A stretch of DNA of 64,000 nt from the NCBI RefSeq assembly GCF_004745635.1, contig NZ_SRLB01000005.1, positions 248,001 to 312,000 on the forward strand. The letters are read 5' to 3'. Below the pieces are notes generated by a model. That model saw only the letters and a program-made list of their open reading frames with translations, was not told where the DNA came from and did no database searches. Position 1 is the first letter of the stretch. The number at the start of each line of letters is the position of its first letter. Positions 42,914 to 55,244 of this stretch are shown here, one piece after another. The position numbers were made by a program, and so were the translations under genes. The stretch is from Methylobacterium nonmethylotrophicum. GTDB taxonomy: Bacteria > Pseudomonadota > Alphaproteobacteria > Rhizobiales > Beijerinckiaceae.

Positions 42914-44542
42914 ATGGCTCAAGCCGTCACGGCAGGGCACGACCACGCCCACGACCACACCCCACCGTTCTTCCAGCGCTGGTTCAACTCGACGAACCAC
43001 AAGGACATCGGCACCCTCTACCTGCTGTTCGCCTTCTCGGCGGGCATCGTGGGCGCCTTCCTGTCCTTCGGCATCCGGATGGAGATGGAGGCCCCCGGCC
43101 TGCAGTACTTCTCCAATCCGCAGACCTACAACGTGTTCGTGACCGGCCACGGCCTCATCATGGTGTTCTTCATGGTGATGCCGGCGCTCATCGGCGGCTT
43201 CGGCAACTGGTTCGTGCCGCTGATGATCGGGGCGCCCGACATGGCGTTCCCGCGCATGAACAACATCTCGTTCTGGCTGACGGTCGCGGGCTTCATGAGC
43301 CTCGTCTGCTCGCTGTTCGTCGAGGGCGCCCCGGGCGCGGTCGGCGCCGGCACCGGCTGGACCGTCTACCCGCCGCTCTCCACCGCCGGCCATCCCGGCC
43401 CGGCGGTCGACTTCGCGATCTTCGCCCTGCACCTGTCGGGCGCGGGCTCGATCCTCGGCGCGATCAACTTCATCACCACCATCCTGAACATGCGCGCGCC
43501 GGGCATGACCCTGCACAAGATGCCGCTGTTCGCCTGGTCGATGCTGGTGACCGCGTTCCTGCTGCTCCTGTCGCTCCCGGTGCTCGCCGGCGCGATCACG
43601 ATGCTGCTCACCGACCGCAACTTCGGCACGACCTTCTTCGACCCGGCCGGCGGCGGTGACCCGATCCTGTACCAGCACCTGTTCTGGTTCTTCGGCCACC
43701 CCGAAGTCTACATCATGATCCTGCCGGCCTTCGGCATCGTCTCGCACATCATCGCGACCTTCTCGAGGAAGCCCGTCTTCGGCTACCTGGCGATGGCCTA
43801 CGCGATGGTGGCGATCGGCGTCGTCGGCTTCGTGGTGTGGGCCCACCACATGTACACGGTCGGCCTCACGCTTCAGACCCAGTCCTACTTCGTGTTCGCC
43901 ACCATGGTGATCGCGGTCCCCACCGGCGTGAAGATCTTCTCCTGGATCGCCACGATGTGGGGCGGCTCGATCCGCTTCACCGCCGCCATGCACTGGGCCG
44001 TCGGCTTCGTGTTCCTGTTCACCGTCGGCGGCGTCACCGGCGTGATCCTGGCCAACGCCGCGGTCGACCGCTACCTGCACGACACCTACTACGTCGTCGC
44101 GCACTTCCACTACGTGCTGTCGCTCGGCGCCGTGTTCATCATCTTCGCCGGTGTCTACTACTGGTTCCCGAAGATGACCGGCCGCATCATCCCGGAATGG
44201 GCCGGCAAGCTGCACTTCTGGCTCGCCTTCATCGGCGCCAACGTGCTGTTCTTCCCGATGCACTTCCTGGGCCTCGCCGGCATGCCGCGGCGCTATGCCG
44301 ACTATCCGGAGGCCTTCGCGGGCTGGCACTGGGTGGCCACCATGGGCGGCCACATCTTCGCCCTCGGCATGGTGGTGTTCGTGATCGGCGTCGTCCTCGC
44401 CTTCCGCTCCAAGGAGCGGGCCGCGGACAACCCGTGGGGCGAGGGTGCCACCACCCTCGAATGGACCCTGTCCTCGCCCCCGCCGTTCCACCAGTACGAG
44501 ACCCTGCCGGTGATCGTGGACGAGCCGTCCCACGCCCACTGA
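42914..44542 (+). CDS. ctaD: Cytochrome c oxidase subunit I
   Basis: 542 residues with 12 membrane helices. It is the heme-copper core that reduces oxygen. Visible motifs: [15 protein letters not shown] (start), [13 protein letters not shown] (Glu and CuB His-Tyr), [11 protein letters not shown] (CuB histidines) and [10 protein letters not shown] (heme histidines). It is preceded by GAAGAGGCTGACC and follows ctaC by 101 bases. A hairpin follows 12 bases after the stop and may lower transcription into ctaB. Confidence 0.97.
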   Translation: MAQAVTAGHDHAHDHTPPFFQRWFNSTNHKDIGTLYLLFAFSAGIVGAFLSFGIRMEMEAPGLQYFSNPQTYNVFVTGHGLIMVFFMVMPALIGGFGNWFVPLMIGAPDMAFPRMNNISFWLTVAGFMSLVCSLFVEGAPGAVGAGTGWTVYPPLSTAGHPGPAVDFAIFALHLSGAGSILGAINFITTILNMRAPGMTLHKMPLFAWSMLVTAFLLLLSLPVLAGAITMLLTDRNFGTTFFDPAGGGDPILYQHLFWFFGHPEVYIMILPAFGIVSHIIATFSRKPVFGYLAMAYAMVAIGVVGFVVWAHHMYTVGLTLQTQSYFVFATMVIAVPTGVKIFSWIATMWGGSIRFTAAMHWAVGFVFLFTVGGVTGVILANAAVDRYLHDTYYVVAHFHYVLSLGAVFIIFAGVYYWFPKMTGRIIPEWAGKLHFWLAFIGANVLFFPMHFLGLAGMPRRYADYPEAFAGWHWVATMGGHIFALGMVVFVIGVVLAFRSKERAADNPWGEGATTLEWTLSSPPPFHQYETLPVIVDEPSHAH

Positions 44543-44554
44543 CACGAGACCTAA

Positions 44555-44582
44555 GGTCCGCCGCACGACATCGCGGCGGACC
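44555..44582 (+). terminator. Hairpin between ctaD and ctaB
   Basis: GGTCCGCCGC / GCGGCGGACC, 10 exact pairs with an 8-base loop, no T run after it. It lies within a 194-base gap of an otherwise single operon, so it may act as a partial terminator or protect the ctaD 3' end. Confidence 0.6.
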
Positions 44583-44736
44583 AACAGAGAGTGGAGACGG
44601 GCCCCGGCTTTCCTGGCACGTCTCACCGGAGGACCGCCGGACGGGGGACATCCTGCCCGGCTTTCCTCGCTCTTCCCCCGAGCGCCGAAAGGGCGTTCCG
44701 GCGAGGAGCGCGACACCTCAGGAACCCCACGAGACG

Positions 44737-45705
44737 ATGGCCGCGACACCCAGCATGACCACCCTGTCGAACAGCGCGATCTCCGACCGTAGCTTCGCGG
44801 AAGCCGGCACCTCCGGCGGCGAGGTCGCGGATTACTTCGCGCTCCTGAAGCCCCGGGTGATGGCGCTGGTGATCTTCACCGCCCTCGTCGGCATGACGGT
44901 GACCCCGTCGCACGTGAACCCGGTGATCGGGGCGATCTCGCTCCTGATGATCGCGGTCGGGGCCGGCGCCTCGGGCTGCCTCAACATGTGGTGGGACGCC
45001 GACGTCGACGCCGTCATGACTCGCACCCGCACCCGGCCGATCCCGGCCGGGCGGATCCGGCCGGGCGAGGCGCTGTCCTTCGGCCTCACCCTCTCGGTCG
45101 GCTCGGTGCTGGTGCTCGGGCTCGCGGCGAACTGGCTCGCGGCAGGGCTGCTCGCCTTCACCATCGTGTTCTACGCCGTCATCTACTCGATGTGGCTGAA
45201 GCGCGCGACGGCGCAGAACATCGTGATCGGCGGCGCCGCCGGCGCCCTGCCGCCGATGATCGGCCAGGCCGTCGTGACCGGCTCGATCGGGCTCGAGGGC
45301 ACGGTCCTGTTCCTGATCATCTTCGTCTGGACGCCTCCGCATTTCTGGGCGCTGGCGCTCGTGAAGGCCGGCGAGTACGCCCGGGCCGGCATCCCGATGA
45401 TGCCGAACGTCGCCGGGCCCGACTCGACGCGCCGCCAGATCCTCGCCTACTCGGTCCTGCTGGCGCCGCTCGGCCTCGCCCCGGTCGTCCTCGGCTTCGG
45501 CGGGCTGATCTACGGCCTCGTCGGTCTCCTCGGCGGTCTCGGCATGGTGGCTCTCAGCGTCCAGGTGCTGCGCCGGCGCGAGGGCGAGGCGGCCAACAAG
45601 GCGGCGATGAGCCTGTTCGGCTTCTCGATCCTCTACCTGTTCCTGCTCTTCTCCGCCCTCCTGGCGGAGCAGGGCCTCGGGCTCTTTCGGCCGGTCCTCG
45701 GCTGA
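44737..45705 (+). CDS. ctaB: Protoheme IX farnesyltransferase (heme O synthase)
   Basis: 322 residues, a multi-helix UbiA-type prenyltransferase. It adds farnesyl to heme B to give heme O, the first step of heme A for the oxidase. Motifs: [29 protein letters not shown] (Asp-rich site), [17 protein letters not shown] and [14 protein letters not shown] 44737 used; 44755 would drop six residues. It sits between ctaD and the small gene at 45731, as in most alphaproteobacteria. Confidence 0.95.
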   Translation: MAATPSMTTLSNSAISDRSFAEAGTSGGEVADYFALLKPRVMALVIFTALVGMTVTPSHVNPVIGAISLLMIAVGAGASGCLNMWWDADVDAVMTRTRTRPIPAGRIRPGEALSFGLTLSVGSVLVLGLAANWLAAGLLAFTIVFYAVIYSMWLKRATAQNIVIGGAAGALPPMIGQAVVTGSIGLEGTVLFLIIFVWTPPHFWALALVKAGEYARAGIPMMPNVAGPDSTRRQILAYSVLLAPLGLAPVVLGFGGLIYGLVGLLGGLGMVALSVQVLRRREGEAANKAAMSLFGFSILYLFLLFSALLAEQGLGLFRPVLG

Positions 45706-45730
45706 CGGCCTCCCTTCGGTTGATCCAGTG

Positions 45731-45886
45731 ATGAGTGCGGTGCCCCAGCCATTGACCCCCGAAGAGCTCCAGCGCCGGCGCAAGCGCTCCGTCGCGATCG
45801 CGCTGGTCCTGGCCGCCCTGGTGGCGATCTTCTACGTGCTGACGATCGCCAAGCTCGGCCCCCAGGTCCTCAACCGGCCGCTGTGA
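45731..45886 (+). CDS. Small single-helix protein of the oxidase operon (CoxF-like)
   Basis: 51 residues, too short for most gene callers. ATG 45731 gives MSAVPQPLTPEELQRRRKRS, then a membrane helix (VAIALVLAALVAIFYVLTI) and a conserved end AKLGPQVLNRPL. Basic residues before the helix predict the N-terminus inside the cell. Similar small proteins sit between ctaB and ctaG in many alphaproteobacteria. The role is unknown, perhaps assembly. It begins 25 bases after ctaB and ctaG begins 19 bases after it. Confidence 0.85.
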   Translation: MSAVPQPLTPEELQRRRKRSVAIALVLAALVAIFYVLTIAKLGPQVLNRPL

Positions 45887-45905
45887 CCGAGGAGGCGAAC
45901 CCGTC

Positions 45906-46511
45906 ATGACCGATCCGCGCTCCCGGACGCAGAAGCAGGCCCGCAACACGGCGCTCGCCTGCCTCGGACTCGTCGTCGGGATGACGGCGCTCGCCTTCGC
46001 GTTCGTGCCGCTCTACGACCTGTTCTGCAAGGCGACCGGCTACGACGGCACGCCGCTGCGGGGTGCGGCCGCCAGCGGCCCGGCGAGCCAAGGCAGCCAG
46101 CAAGGCACGATGGTGGTCCACTTCGACACCAACGTCGCGCCCGGCCTGCCCTGGCGTTTCGTGGCGGAGACCCGCCAGGTCGAGGCGCAGCTCGGGGCCA
46201 CCAAGACGGTGTTCTTCCGCGTCACCAACACCGGCAGCGTGCCGAGCACCGGCATCGCCACCTTCAACCTGCAGCCGGGGCTGACCGGCGGCTACTTCGT
46301 CAAGGTGCAGTGCTTCTGCTTCAACGAGCAGACCTTGGCCCCGGGCGAAACCATGGACTTCCCGGTGGTGTTCTACCTCGAACCGGGCATCAAGACCGAC
46401 CCGAACACCCGGGACCTCACCGAGATGACCCTGTCCTACACCTATTTCGCGTCGAAGAACGGCCAGCCGCAGGCCGCGCTCGCGACGCCCGCGGGGACGA
46501 AAGCCAATTGA
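45906..46511 (+). CDS. ctaG: Cytochrome c oxidase assembly protein (Cox11)
   Basis: 201 residues. A membrane anchor (residues 17-40, LACLGLVVGMTALAFAFVPLYDLFC) precedes the copper-delivery domain. The copper-binding VQCFCFNEQTLAPGE carries the Cys-x-Cys pair. It inserts CuB into subunit I. GAGGCGAAC precedes the ATG. The 165 bases after it, before ctaE, contain no further gene. Confidence 0.95.
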   Translation: MTDPRSRTQKQARNTALACLGLVVGMTALAFAFVPLYDLFCKATGYDGTPLRGAAASGPASQGSQQGTMVVHFDTNVAPGLPWRFVAETRQVEAQLGATKTVFFRVTNTGSVPSTGIATFNLQPGLTGGYFVKVQCFCFNEQTLAPGETMDFPVVFYLEPGIKTDPNTRDLTEMTLSYTYFASKNGQPQAALATPAGTKAN

Positions 46512-46676
46512 CGAGGTGACAACCGCGCGAGGGCCGGATTAAAGCGTGACCGTGTGGCGCTGACGGCGGAGGACGCCGAGGCCGCCCGCGGACGGCGCCC
46601 GCCCCGCGAAGACCAAGATCCACGGCCGGCGCGGGGGGCGCGACCGGTCAAAAGACCAGGCAGGAGACCCGACACG

Positions 46677-47534
46677 ATGGCCGAGGCGCACGGGAAGCAC
46701 CACGACTACCACCTCGTCAATCCGAGCCCGTGGCCGCTCGTCGGCTCGATGAGCGGGTTCCTGATGACCTCAGGTGCCGTGCTGTGGATGAAGAGCCTGA
46801 CCATCGCCAACCTGGCGCTCGGTCCCTACATCTTCTTCGCCGGCGTCATCGGCGTGCTCTACACCATGCTGAGCTGGTGGCGCGACGTCGTGCACGAGGC
46901 CAATACCGGCGACCACACCCGGGTGGTGCAGCTCTCGCACCGCTACGGCATGATGATGTTCATCGCCTCCGAGGTGATGTTCTTCGTCGCCTGGTTCTGG
47001 GCCTATTTCGAGGCGGCGCTGTATTCCGGCGACCCGATCCAGGCCTCGCGCGTGGACTTCACCGGGGGCCTGTGGCCGCCGAAGGGCGTCGAGGCGTTCG
47101 ACCCCTGGCACCTGCCGCTGCTCAACACCCTGATCCTGCTCACCTCGGGCACCACGATCACCTGGGCCCACCACGCCCTGCTCAACGGCGACCGCAAGGG
47201 CGTCAAGTACGGCCTGTGGCTGACCATCGCGCTGGGCGCGCTCTTTTCCTGCGTCCAGGCCTACGAGTACGGCCACGCCCATTTCGGCTTCTCGGGCAGC
47301 ATCTACTCGGCCACCTTCTTCATGGCGACCGGCTTCCATGGCGCCCACGTGCTCATCGGCACGATCTTCCTGGCGGTCTGCCTGTACCGGACCTATCTCG
47401 GCCAGTTCACGCCCAAGCAGCATCTCGGCTTCGAGTTCGCCGCCTGGTACTGGCACTTCGTCGACGTCGTGTGGCTGTTCCTGTTCGCCGCCATCTACGT
47501 CTGGGGCTCGGGCGCCGGCCACGCCGCGCACTGA
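46677..47534 (+). CDS. ctaE: Cytochrome c oxidase subunit III
   Basis: 285 residues with seven membrane helices. It starts KHHDYHLVNPSPWP, has HRYGMMMFIASEVMFFVAWF in helix 3, and ends AAWYWHFVDVVWLFLFAAIYVWG, the family hallmark. It stabilises the oxidase core. The preferred ATG 46677 follows CAGGAGACCC and gives the family start; an earlier frame start at 46554 is not conserved. A clear terminator follows. Confidence 0.96.
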   Translation: MAEAHGKHHDYHLVNPSPWPLVGSMSGFLMTSGAVLWMKSLTIANLALGPYIFFAGVIGVLYTMLSWWRDVVHEANTGDHTRVVQLSHRYGMMMFIASEVMFFVAWFWAYFEAALYSGDPIQASRVDFTGGLWPPKGVEAFDPWHLPLLNTLILLTSGTTITWAHHALLNGDRKGVKYGLWLTIALGALFSCVQAYEYGHAHFGFSGSIYSATFFMATGFHGAHVLIGTIFLAVCLYRTYLGQFTPKQHLGFEFAAWYWHFVDVVWLFLFAAIYVWGSGAGHAAH

Positions 47535-47562
47535 CGGCGCGCCACCGCGTCGGGAACATGAG

Positions 47563-47586
47563 AGGGCGGCGCAAGCCGCCCTTTTT
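47563..47586 (+). terminator. Rho-independent terminator after ctaE
   Basis: AGGGCGGC-GCAA-GCCGCCCT, 8 pairs around a GNRA loop, followed by TTTTC. This is the best classical terminator in the window and splits the oxidase genes from DUF983-surf1, which probably have their own promoter or rely on read-through. Confidence 0.85.
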
Positions 47587-47641
47587 CTTGGGGCGCAGCA
47601 GCCCCAGATCGCGGAATCTCACCGCGTTCAGGAGTAGGCCC

Positions 47642-48010
47642 ATGGACACCAACCGCACCGTCGACTCGCCCGCCACCGTGGGCCTGCGCGGCCGCTGCCC
47701 GCGCTGCGGCGAGGGGCACCTGTTCAAGGGCTATCTCAGCTTCCGCCCCGCCTGCGAGGTCTGCGGGCTCGATTACCGCTTCATCGATTCCGCCGACGGC
47801 CCGGCCTTCTTCGTGATGTCGATCGTCGGCATCGTGGTGGTGGCCTTGGCGATGTGGGTCGAGTTCGCCTACGAGCCGCCGATGTGGGTGCACGCCGCCC
47901 TGTGGGTGCCGCTCTCGGTCGGCTTGAGCCTGATCCTGGTGCGGCCGCTCAAGGGCATGATGGCGGCGCTGCAATATTCCAACAAGGCCCAGGAGGGGCG
48001 CTTCCGGTGA
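47642..48010 (+). CDS. DUF983 family protein (CtaF-like)
   Basis: 122 residues. A zinc-ribbon-like N-terminus has two CxxC pairs (RCPRCGEG, ACEVCGLD), then two membrane helices (MSIVGIVVVALAMWV and MWVHAALWVPLSVGLSLILV). DUF983 proteins are encoded next to surf1 and oxidase genes in many alphaproteobacteria and are presumed assembly or scaffold factors. It overlaps surf1 by 4 bases (GTGA), a sign of translational coupling. Confidence 0.9.
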   Translation: MDTNRTVDSPATVGLRGRCPRCGEGHLFKGYLSFRPACEVCGLDYRFIDSADGPAFFVMSIVGIVVVALAMWVEFAYEPPMWVHAALWVPLSVGLSLILVRPLKGMMAALQYSNKAQEGRFR

Positions 48011-48813
48011 GCGCGGCGGCCGGTCCGGCGGAGCGGCGCTCCGCCCTGCGCGACCTCCTGGCCCCGGCGCTGGCGAGCCTGGTCTGTCTGGCGATTCTGA
48101 TCGGCCTCGGGGTGTGGCAGCTCGAGCGCAAGGCCTGGAAGGAGGCGCTGATCGACCGGATCGTCGCCCGCTCGCGGATCGAGCCGCCGGCCCCGCTGCC
48201 GGCCTTCGATCGTTTCGATCCGGCCCGGGACGAGTTCATGCGCGTGCGCGCCACCGGCCGCTTCCTCCAGGACAGGGAGACGCTGGTCCACGGCCTCGCG
48301 CCCGGCGAAACGCCCGGCCGGGCGCTGCAGGGCTACTACGTCGTCACCCCCTTGAGGCTCGACGACGGTCGCACCGTGCTCGTCAACCGCGGCTTCGTGC
48401 CGACCGAGCTCAAGGACAAGGGCCGCCGCGCCGCCGGCCAGGTCGAGGGGGAGACGACGGTCACCGGCATGCTGCGCCAGAGCGAGGCGCGGGCGATGTT
48501 CGTGCCCGCCCCGAACCCGCAGACCGGCGAGTGGTTCAACCGCGATATCCCGGGCATCGCCGCCGCCAAGGGGCTGACGGATGTCGCCCCCTACCTGATC
48601 GAGGCGGATGCGACGCCCAATCCCGGCGGCTGGCCGAAGGGCGGGCAGCTCCGGGTCGACCTGCCGAACAACCACCTGCAATACGCCTTCACGTGGTTCG
48701 GGCTGGCGCTGTGCCTCGTCGGCGTGTTCGCGGCCTTCGCGCTGCGGCGCCTGCGGGGCGAGGCTGTGGAGAGCATGCCCCCGCCGGCCGGCGCGTCCCC
48801 GCCCCGTCCTTAA
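48007..48813 (+). CDS. SURF1-family cytochrome oxidase assembly protein
   Basis: 268 residues with a membrane helix at each end: LVCLAILIGLGVWQLERKAWK near the start and HLQYAFTWFGLALCLVGVFAAF near the end, with a periplasmic middle. The GVWQLERKAWK and NNHLQYAFTWFG motifs define the family. It helps to insert heme A. GTG 48007, inside the DUF983 stop, is the start; the 11-base spacing to a purine-rich tract (AGGAGGGG) supports it. Confidence 0.93.
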   Translation: MSAAAGPAERRSALRDLLAPALASLVCLAILIGLGVWQLERKAWKEALIDRIVARSRIEPPAPLPAFDRFDPARDEFMRVRATGRFLQDRETLVHGLAPGETPGRALQGYYVVTPLRLDDGRTVLVNRGFVPTELKDKGRRAAGQVEGETTVTGMLRQSEARAMFVPAPNPQTGEWFNRDIPGIAAAKGLTDVAPYLIEADATPNPGGWPKGGQLRVDLPNNHLQYAFTWFGLALCLVGVFAAFALRRLRGEAVESMPPPAGASPPRP

Positions 48814-48905
48814 AACAGCCGCGTTGTCGATGTCCCCTCAGCCATGTCCGGTTCAGGCCGCCGGGCGCTTCCTGCCGCCGGCGCCTCCCCGGCCCTTGGT
48901 CACCG

Positions 48906-51890
<2,985 letters not shown>

Positions 51891-51909
51891 ACCAGCAGGA
51901 CCATTCCCC

Positions 51910-52944
51910 GTGCGTGACAGCCTGACGGCGCGCCTGCGCCTCTCCTCGCTCGTGCTCGCCGCGTCCCTCGCGGCCTCCCCGGCGCTGGCCGAGTACCGCA
52001 CCAGGGACGTGCCGGCGGTGGCGGGCCTCGACCCGGGGGCGATCGCCCCCAACACCATCGCGTTCACCGATCACCGCGACAACCCGGCGAGCCCGGAGAG
52101 CGGGCTCGTGCCGTTCACGGAATGGGGCAAGCGCAGCCCGGCCCAGAAGGCTTTGCTCTCCCCCCACCCGGCCTACGCCGAGCCGGACTACACCCAGACG
52201 GTGAACGGCGTCGCGAAGCCCCGGCACGAGGCGCTGAAGGTCTACGTCGCCGAGGCGCGGTTCATCGTGCCGCGCCCGGCCGACCGGATCGACCTGAAGC
52301 GCTTCGCCACGATCCCGTTCGTGGCGCGGATGGACCCGGCGATCAAGCACAAGCCCCTGAGCCCCGCCGACGCCACTCCCACGAAGGACCCGGCCGCCGC
52401 CTTCGCCCGCCGGCCCGACCGGCCGTGGTGCGTGGCGCCCGACACGACCTGCATCGAGTCGCGCTACGACCTCGAGGGCAAGCTGCCGCTCGGCGTGAAG
52501 CTCGCCAACAAGCTCGAGGACGGGGCCAAGAAGATCGCCGAGTTCGTCTCGTTCCAGAGCGAGCTGCGGGTGCTGCCGGCGGACGAGGCGGGCAAGCTCG
52601 TCCAGCTGACGAAGATCGAGGCGCCGGTCGCCGGCGCGATGGAGCAGAACATCTTCTGGGTCAACCAGATCCTGCGCTTCGGCAAGTTCCTGGCGGTGAT
52701 GCAGCCGGTGGCGACCGATCCGGGGAAGACGGTGGTGACCGCCTACATGACGCTCGGCATCAAGGCCGACGTGCTCGACCGCAAGAAGGAGTACGAGCGC
52801 GTGCCGGTCCTGCGCAACCTGCTGCCGGCCCAGGTGCTGATGGGCAACTCCTCCTTCAACACCGGCACCTCGATCAGCGCCGGCCTGCCGACCTACGCCC
52901 GCAACCGCATCGCGGCCTTCGCGGATGCGCTGGCGAAGGAGTGA
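51910..52944 (+). CDS. Exported protein of unknown function, 344 residues
   Basis: Begins with GTG 51910 (CAGGA eight bases upstream). A signal peptide (SSLVLAASLAASPALAEYR) is followed by a soluble domain with AEARFIVPRPADRIDLKRF, then CVAPDTTCIESRYDLEG (two Cys), and near the end TAYMTLGIKADVLDRKKEYE and NSSFNTGTSISAGLPTYARN. No known family is recognised. It follows the penicillin-binding protein by only 20 bases and is likely co-transcribed, so a link to the cell envelope is possible. Confidence 0.78.
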   Translation: MRDSLTARLRLSSLVLAASLAASPALAEYRTRDVPAVAGLDPGAIAPNTIAFTDHRDNPASPESGLVPFTEWGKRSPAQKALLSPHPAYAEPDYTQTVNGVAKPRHEALKVYVAEARFIVPRPADRIDLKRFATIPFVARMDPAIKHKPLSPADATPTKDPAAAFARRPDRPWCVAPDTTCIESRYDLEGKLPLGVKLANKLEDGAKKIAEFVSFQSELRVLPADEAGKLVQLTKIEAPVAGAMEQNIFWVNQILRFGKFLAVMQPVATDPGKTVVTAYMTLGIKADVLDRKKEYERVPVLRNLLPAQVLMGNSSFNTGTSISAGLPTYARNRIAAFADALAKE

Positions 52945-52950
52945 ACGCGG

Positions 52951-54198
52951 TCACCCGTAGCGCCGCGCCGCCTCCACGGTGAGCCCCAGACCGACCGACC
53001 CGAAGGTGTCGCCCTCGACCACCCGGGCCTCCGGCGCCGCCGCCAGGATGGCGGCCCGGACCGGGGCGAGGCGGGTCGAGCCGCCGGTGAGGAACAGGGC
53101 GTCGATGGCGCCCGGTGCCACCCCGGCCTCGGAGAGGCAGCGCGCGATGCAGGCGCCGATCCGCCGGGCGAGGTCGGCGGAATGCCGGGCGAGGTCGGGG
53201 CGGCCGATCTCGGCGCGAAGGCCGGGCTCGACCCAGCCGAGGGGCAGGGCGATCCGCTCGACCTCCGACAGGGCGATCTTGGCGTCCTCGACCTCCATCG
53301 CCAGCGTATGGCCGCGCTCGGCCTCGATCACCGCGGCGAGGCGATCGATCAGCTCCGGCCGGGCCGCCTCGCGCCGCAGGGAGCGCAGCTCGCGCAGGGT
53401 CCGGCCGTCGTAGAGCCGGTTGATCTGCGACCAGGTGGCGAGGTCGTGGTAATAGGCCGAGGGCACGTCGAGGCCCGGACGGCGCATCGGGCTGCCGAGG
53501 CCGAGGAGCGGCATCACCTGCCCGACGCTGAGCGTCCGGTCGAAGTCGGTGCCGCCGATCCGCACGCCGTCATTGGCCAGGATGTCGCCCGCCCGCTCCA
53601 CCGCCCGGTGCCGCTCCGGGCTCAGGCGCACCACCGAGAAGTCCGAGGTGCCGCCGCCGATATCGGCGATCAGCGCCACCTCCTCGCGGGAAAGCCCGCG
53701 CTCGTAGTCGAGCGCCGCGGCGATCGGCTCGTACTGGAACGACACCTGCGAGAAGCCGACCTCCCGGGCGATGCCGGCCAGCGCCTCCTCGGCCCGGCGG
53801 TCGCCGTCGGTGTCGCCGTCGACGAAGTGGACCGGGCGGCCATGCACCACCTGCGTCAGCGCCTCCCCGGCCTGCGCTTCGGCCCGCGCCTTCACGGCGG
53901 CGAGGTAGCGGGCGATCACCGCCCGGAACGACAGCCGGCGGCGCCCGATCGGGGTGGTCTCGTCGAGGAGCGACGAGCCGAGCACCGATTTCAGGCTGCG
54001 CATCAGCCGCCCCGGATTCCCCTCGACATAGGCGCCGATCGCGGCCCGGCCGATCGCCGCCTCGCCGGCCGGCGGGAAGAAGATCGCGCTCGGGATCGTG
54101 ACCGCCTCCCCTTCCAGTCGCGCCAGCGCGAGCCCGCCGCCCCCGAGGAGCCCGAGGGTGGTGTTCGAAGTGCCGAAATCGAGGCCGCAGGCCGCCAT
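52951..54198 (-). CDS. Hsp70/YegD-like ATPase without substrate domain
   Basis: 415 residues, only the actin-fold ATPase part of Hsp70. It has GLDFGTSNTTLGL (phosphate 1), ADIGGGTSDFSVV (phosphate 2) and ALFLTGGSTRLAPV (adenosine). The substrate-binding domain and lid of DnaK are missing, so it is a YegD-type protein, not a general chaperone. Such proteins are poorly studied. It converges on the exported protein gene and lies upstream of the csbD promoter. ATG 54198 is preferred over 54324. Confidence 0.88.
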   Translation of the reverse strand: MAACGLDFGTSNTTLGLLGGGGLALARLEGEAVTIPSAIFFPPAGEAAIGRAAIGAYVEGNPGRLMRSLKSVLGSSLLDETTPIGRRRLSFRAVIARYLAAVKARAEAQAGEALTQVVHGRPVHFVDGDTDGDRRAEEALAGIAREVGFSQVSFQYEPIAAALDYERGLSREEVALIADIGGGTSDFSVVRLSPERHRAVERAGDILANDGVRIGGTDFDRTLSVGQVMPLLGLGSPMRRPGLDVPSAYYHDLATWSQINRLYDGRTLRELRSLRREAARPELIDRLAAVIEAERGHTLAMEVEDAKIALSEVERIALPLGWVEPGLRAEIGRPDLARHSADLARRIGACIARCLSEAGVAPGAIDALFLTGGSTRLAPVRAAILAAAPEARVVEGDTFGSVGLGLTVEAARRYG

Positions 54199-54317
54199 GC
54201 CGATTCTCTGCCGTGCCGGGAGGGAGCGCGACCTAGCGGGTTCCGCCGCGCCGGTCCAGCCCGGCCGCGGGCCCCTCTCCCAGCACCCGAGACCGCGACC
54301 CGGCCGTCTGTCGCAAC

Positions 54318-54342
54318 GGAACAATGTGCCGCCTCACCGGTT
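54318..54342 (+). promoter_or_regulatory. EcfG-type promoter of the csbD gene
   Basis: GGAAC (54318-54322), 16 bases, GGTT (54339-54342), or 17 bases and GTT. One base differs from the perfect EcfG box (GGTT for CGTT). It points at the CsbD gene, whose start is 48 bases downstream, so a leader of normal length would result. Confidence 0.7.
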
Positions 54343-54389
54343 CGTCTGGCCTGAGCAGTCGATGAACTGCAGAAAACGAGGAGCTTCCC

Positions 54390-54593
54390 ATGAGCAGCAC
54401 AACCGACAAGATCAAGGGCCTCGCCAACGAGGCGGTCGGTAACATCAAGCAGGGCATCGGCAGCGCCACCGGCAACGAGAAGCTGCAGGCGGAGGGCAAG
54501 GCCCAGGAGCTGAAGGGAGAGGCCCAGAAGACCGCCGGCGACGTCAAGGACGGCATCAAGAACGCCGCCGACACGGTGAAGAGCAAGCTCTAA
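54390..54593 (+). CDS. CsbD family stress protein
   Basis: 67 residues. It is the typical small, polar helical CsbD protein: TDKIKGLANEAVGNIKQGIG and ATGNEKLQAEGKAQELKGE. In B. subtilis and many proteobacteria csbD is part of the general stress response; its molecular role is unknown. AGGAGCTTCCC precedes the ATG. The EcfG-type box upstream fits stress control. A hairpin follows 9 bases after the stop. Confidence 0.93.
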   Translation: MSSTTDKIKGLANEAVGNIKQGIGSATGNEKLQAEGKAQELKGEAQKTAGDVKDGIKNAADTVKSKL

Positions 54594-54601
54594 CGAGCGC
54601 G

Positions 54602-54624
54602 CGGGCCGGCACCGCGCCGGCCCG
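54602..54624 (+). terminator. Hairpin after the csbD gene
   Basis: CGGGCCGGC / GCCGGCCCG, 9 exact pairs around ACCGC, just behind the csbD stop and before an A-rich stretch. No T run. Confidence 0.6.
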
Positions 54625-54653
54625 ACCCTCAAAGGAACACCCAGGGAATACCG

Positions 54654-54695
54654 GGCCGGTCCTCGCCTCTCGGGTGGGAGACCGGCCTTTGCTTT
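54654..54695 (+). terminator. Second hairpin in the csbD-54.7 kb gap, with T-rich tail
   Basis: GGCCGGT (54654-54660) pairs with ACCGGCC (54681-54687), with inner CTC/GAG, followed by TTTGCTTT. It resembles a rho-independent terminator and lies between csbD and the next stress gene. Confidence 0.6.
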
Positions 54696-54717
54696 GCGCG
54701 AACCGACGGAGACCGCG

Positions 54718-55089
54718 ATGAACAGGGACCAGATCGAGGGCGGCCTGCACAACCTCAAGGGGCGCGGTCAGACCGCCCTCGGCGCCGTTTCCGGCCGGGC
54801 CCGGCCGCAGGCGGAAGGGGCGCTCAACCAGGTCATCGGCGGCGCGCAATACGCCTATGGCCGCGGCCGTCGCGTCGCCGAGGAGCTGTCGCATGACGGT
54901 GCGGCGCTGGCCGGCGAGATCGAGAAGCGCGGGCGCCACGCCTATGCGCGCGGCCGCGAGGTCTACGGCGAGGCCCGCCACCGCGGCCGCAAGGCCCTGC
55001 GCCGCGCTGAGACGCATCCGACCGAGACGCTGCTCGCGGTCGCGGGCCTCGCCTTCGCGGCCGGCTGGTTGCTGAAGGGCCGCCGCTGA
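54718..55089 (+). CDS. CsbD-like protein with C-terminal membrane helix
   Basis: 123 residues. The start is CsbD-like (MNRDQIEGGLHNLKGRGQTA), the middle is rich in Arg/Gly/Glu (EIEKRGRHAYARGREVYGEA), and the end is a membrane helix (LLAVAGLAFAAGWLLKGRR) as in ElaB/YqjD proteins. It could tie a stress protein to the inner membrane. No EcfG box stands upstream. ATG 54718 is chosen because the MREPTETA extension is not CsbD-like. Confidence 0.75.
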   Translation: MNRDQIEGGLHNLKGRGQTALGAVSGRARPQAEGALNQVIGGAQYAYGRGRRVAEELSHDGAALAGEIEKRGRHAYARGREVYGEARHRGRKALRRAETHPTETLLAVAGLAFAAGWLLKGRR

Positions 55090-55244
55090 GGCCGGGACGC
55101 GGCGCCGCTGCCGGCATGGAGTGCCGCTTCCGCCACGCGGCGGCGCTTCGTGCTGCACTGCAGCATGAAGCGCCGGCTTCGCCCTCGCCTCCGGGCTGCT
55201 TATGGTCTAGCTTAGGGTCGTCCCCGCGCCAGCCGAACGACCCG

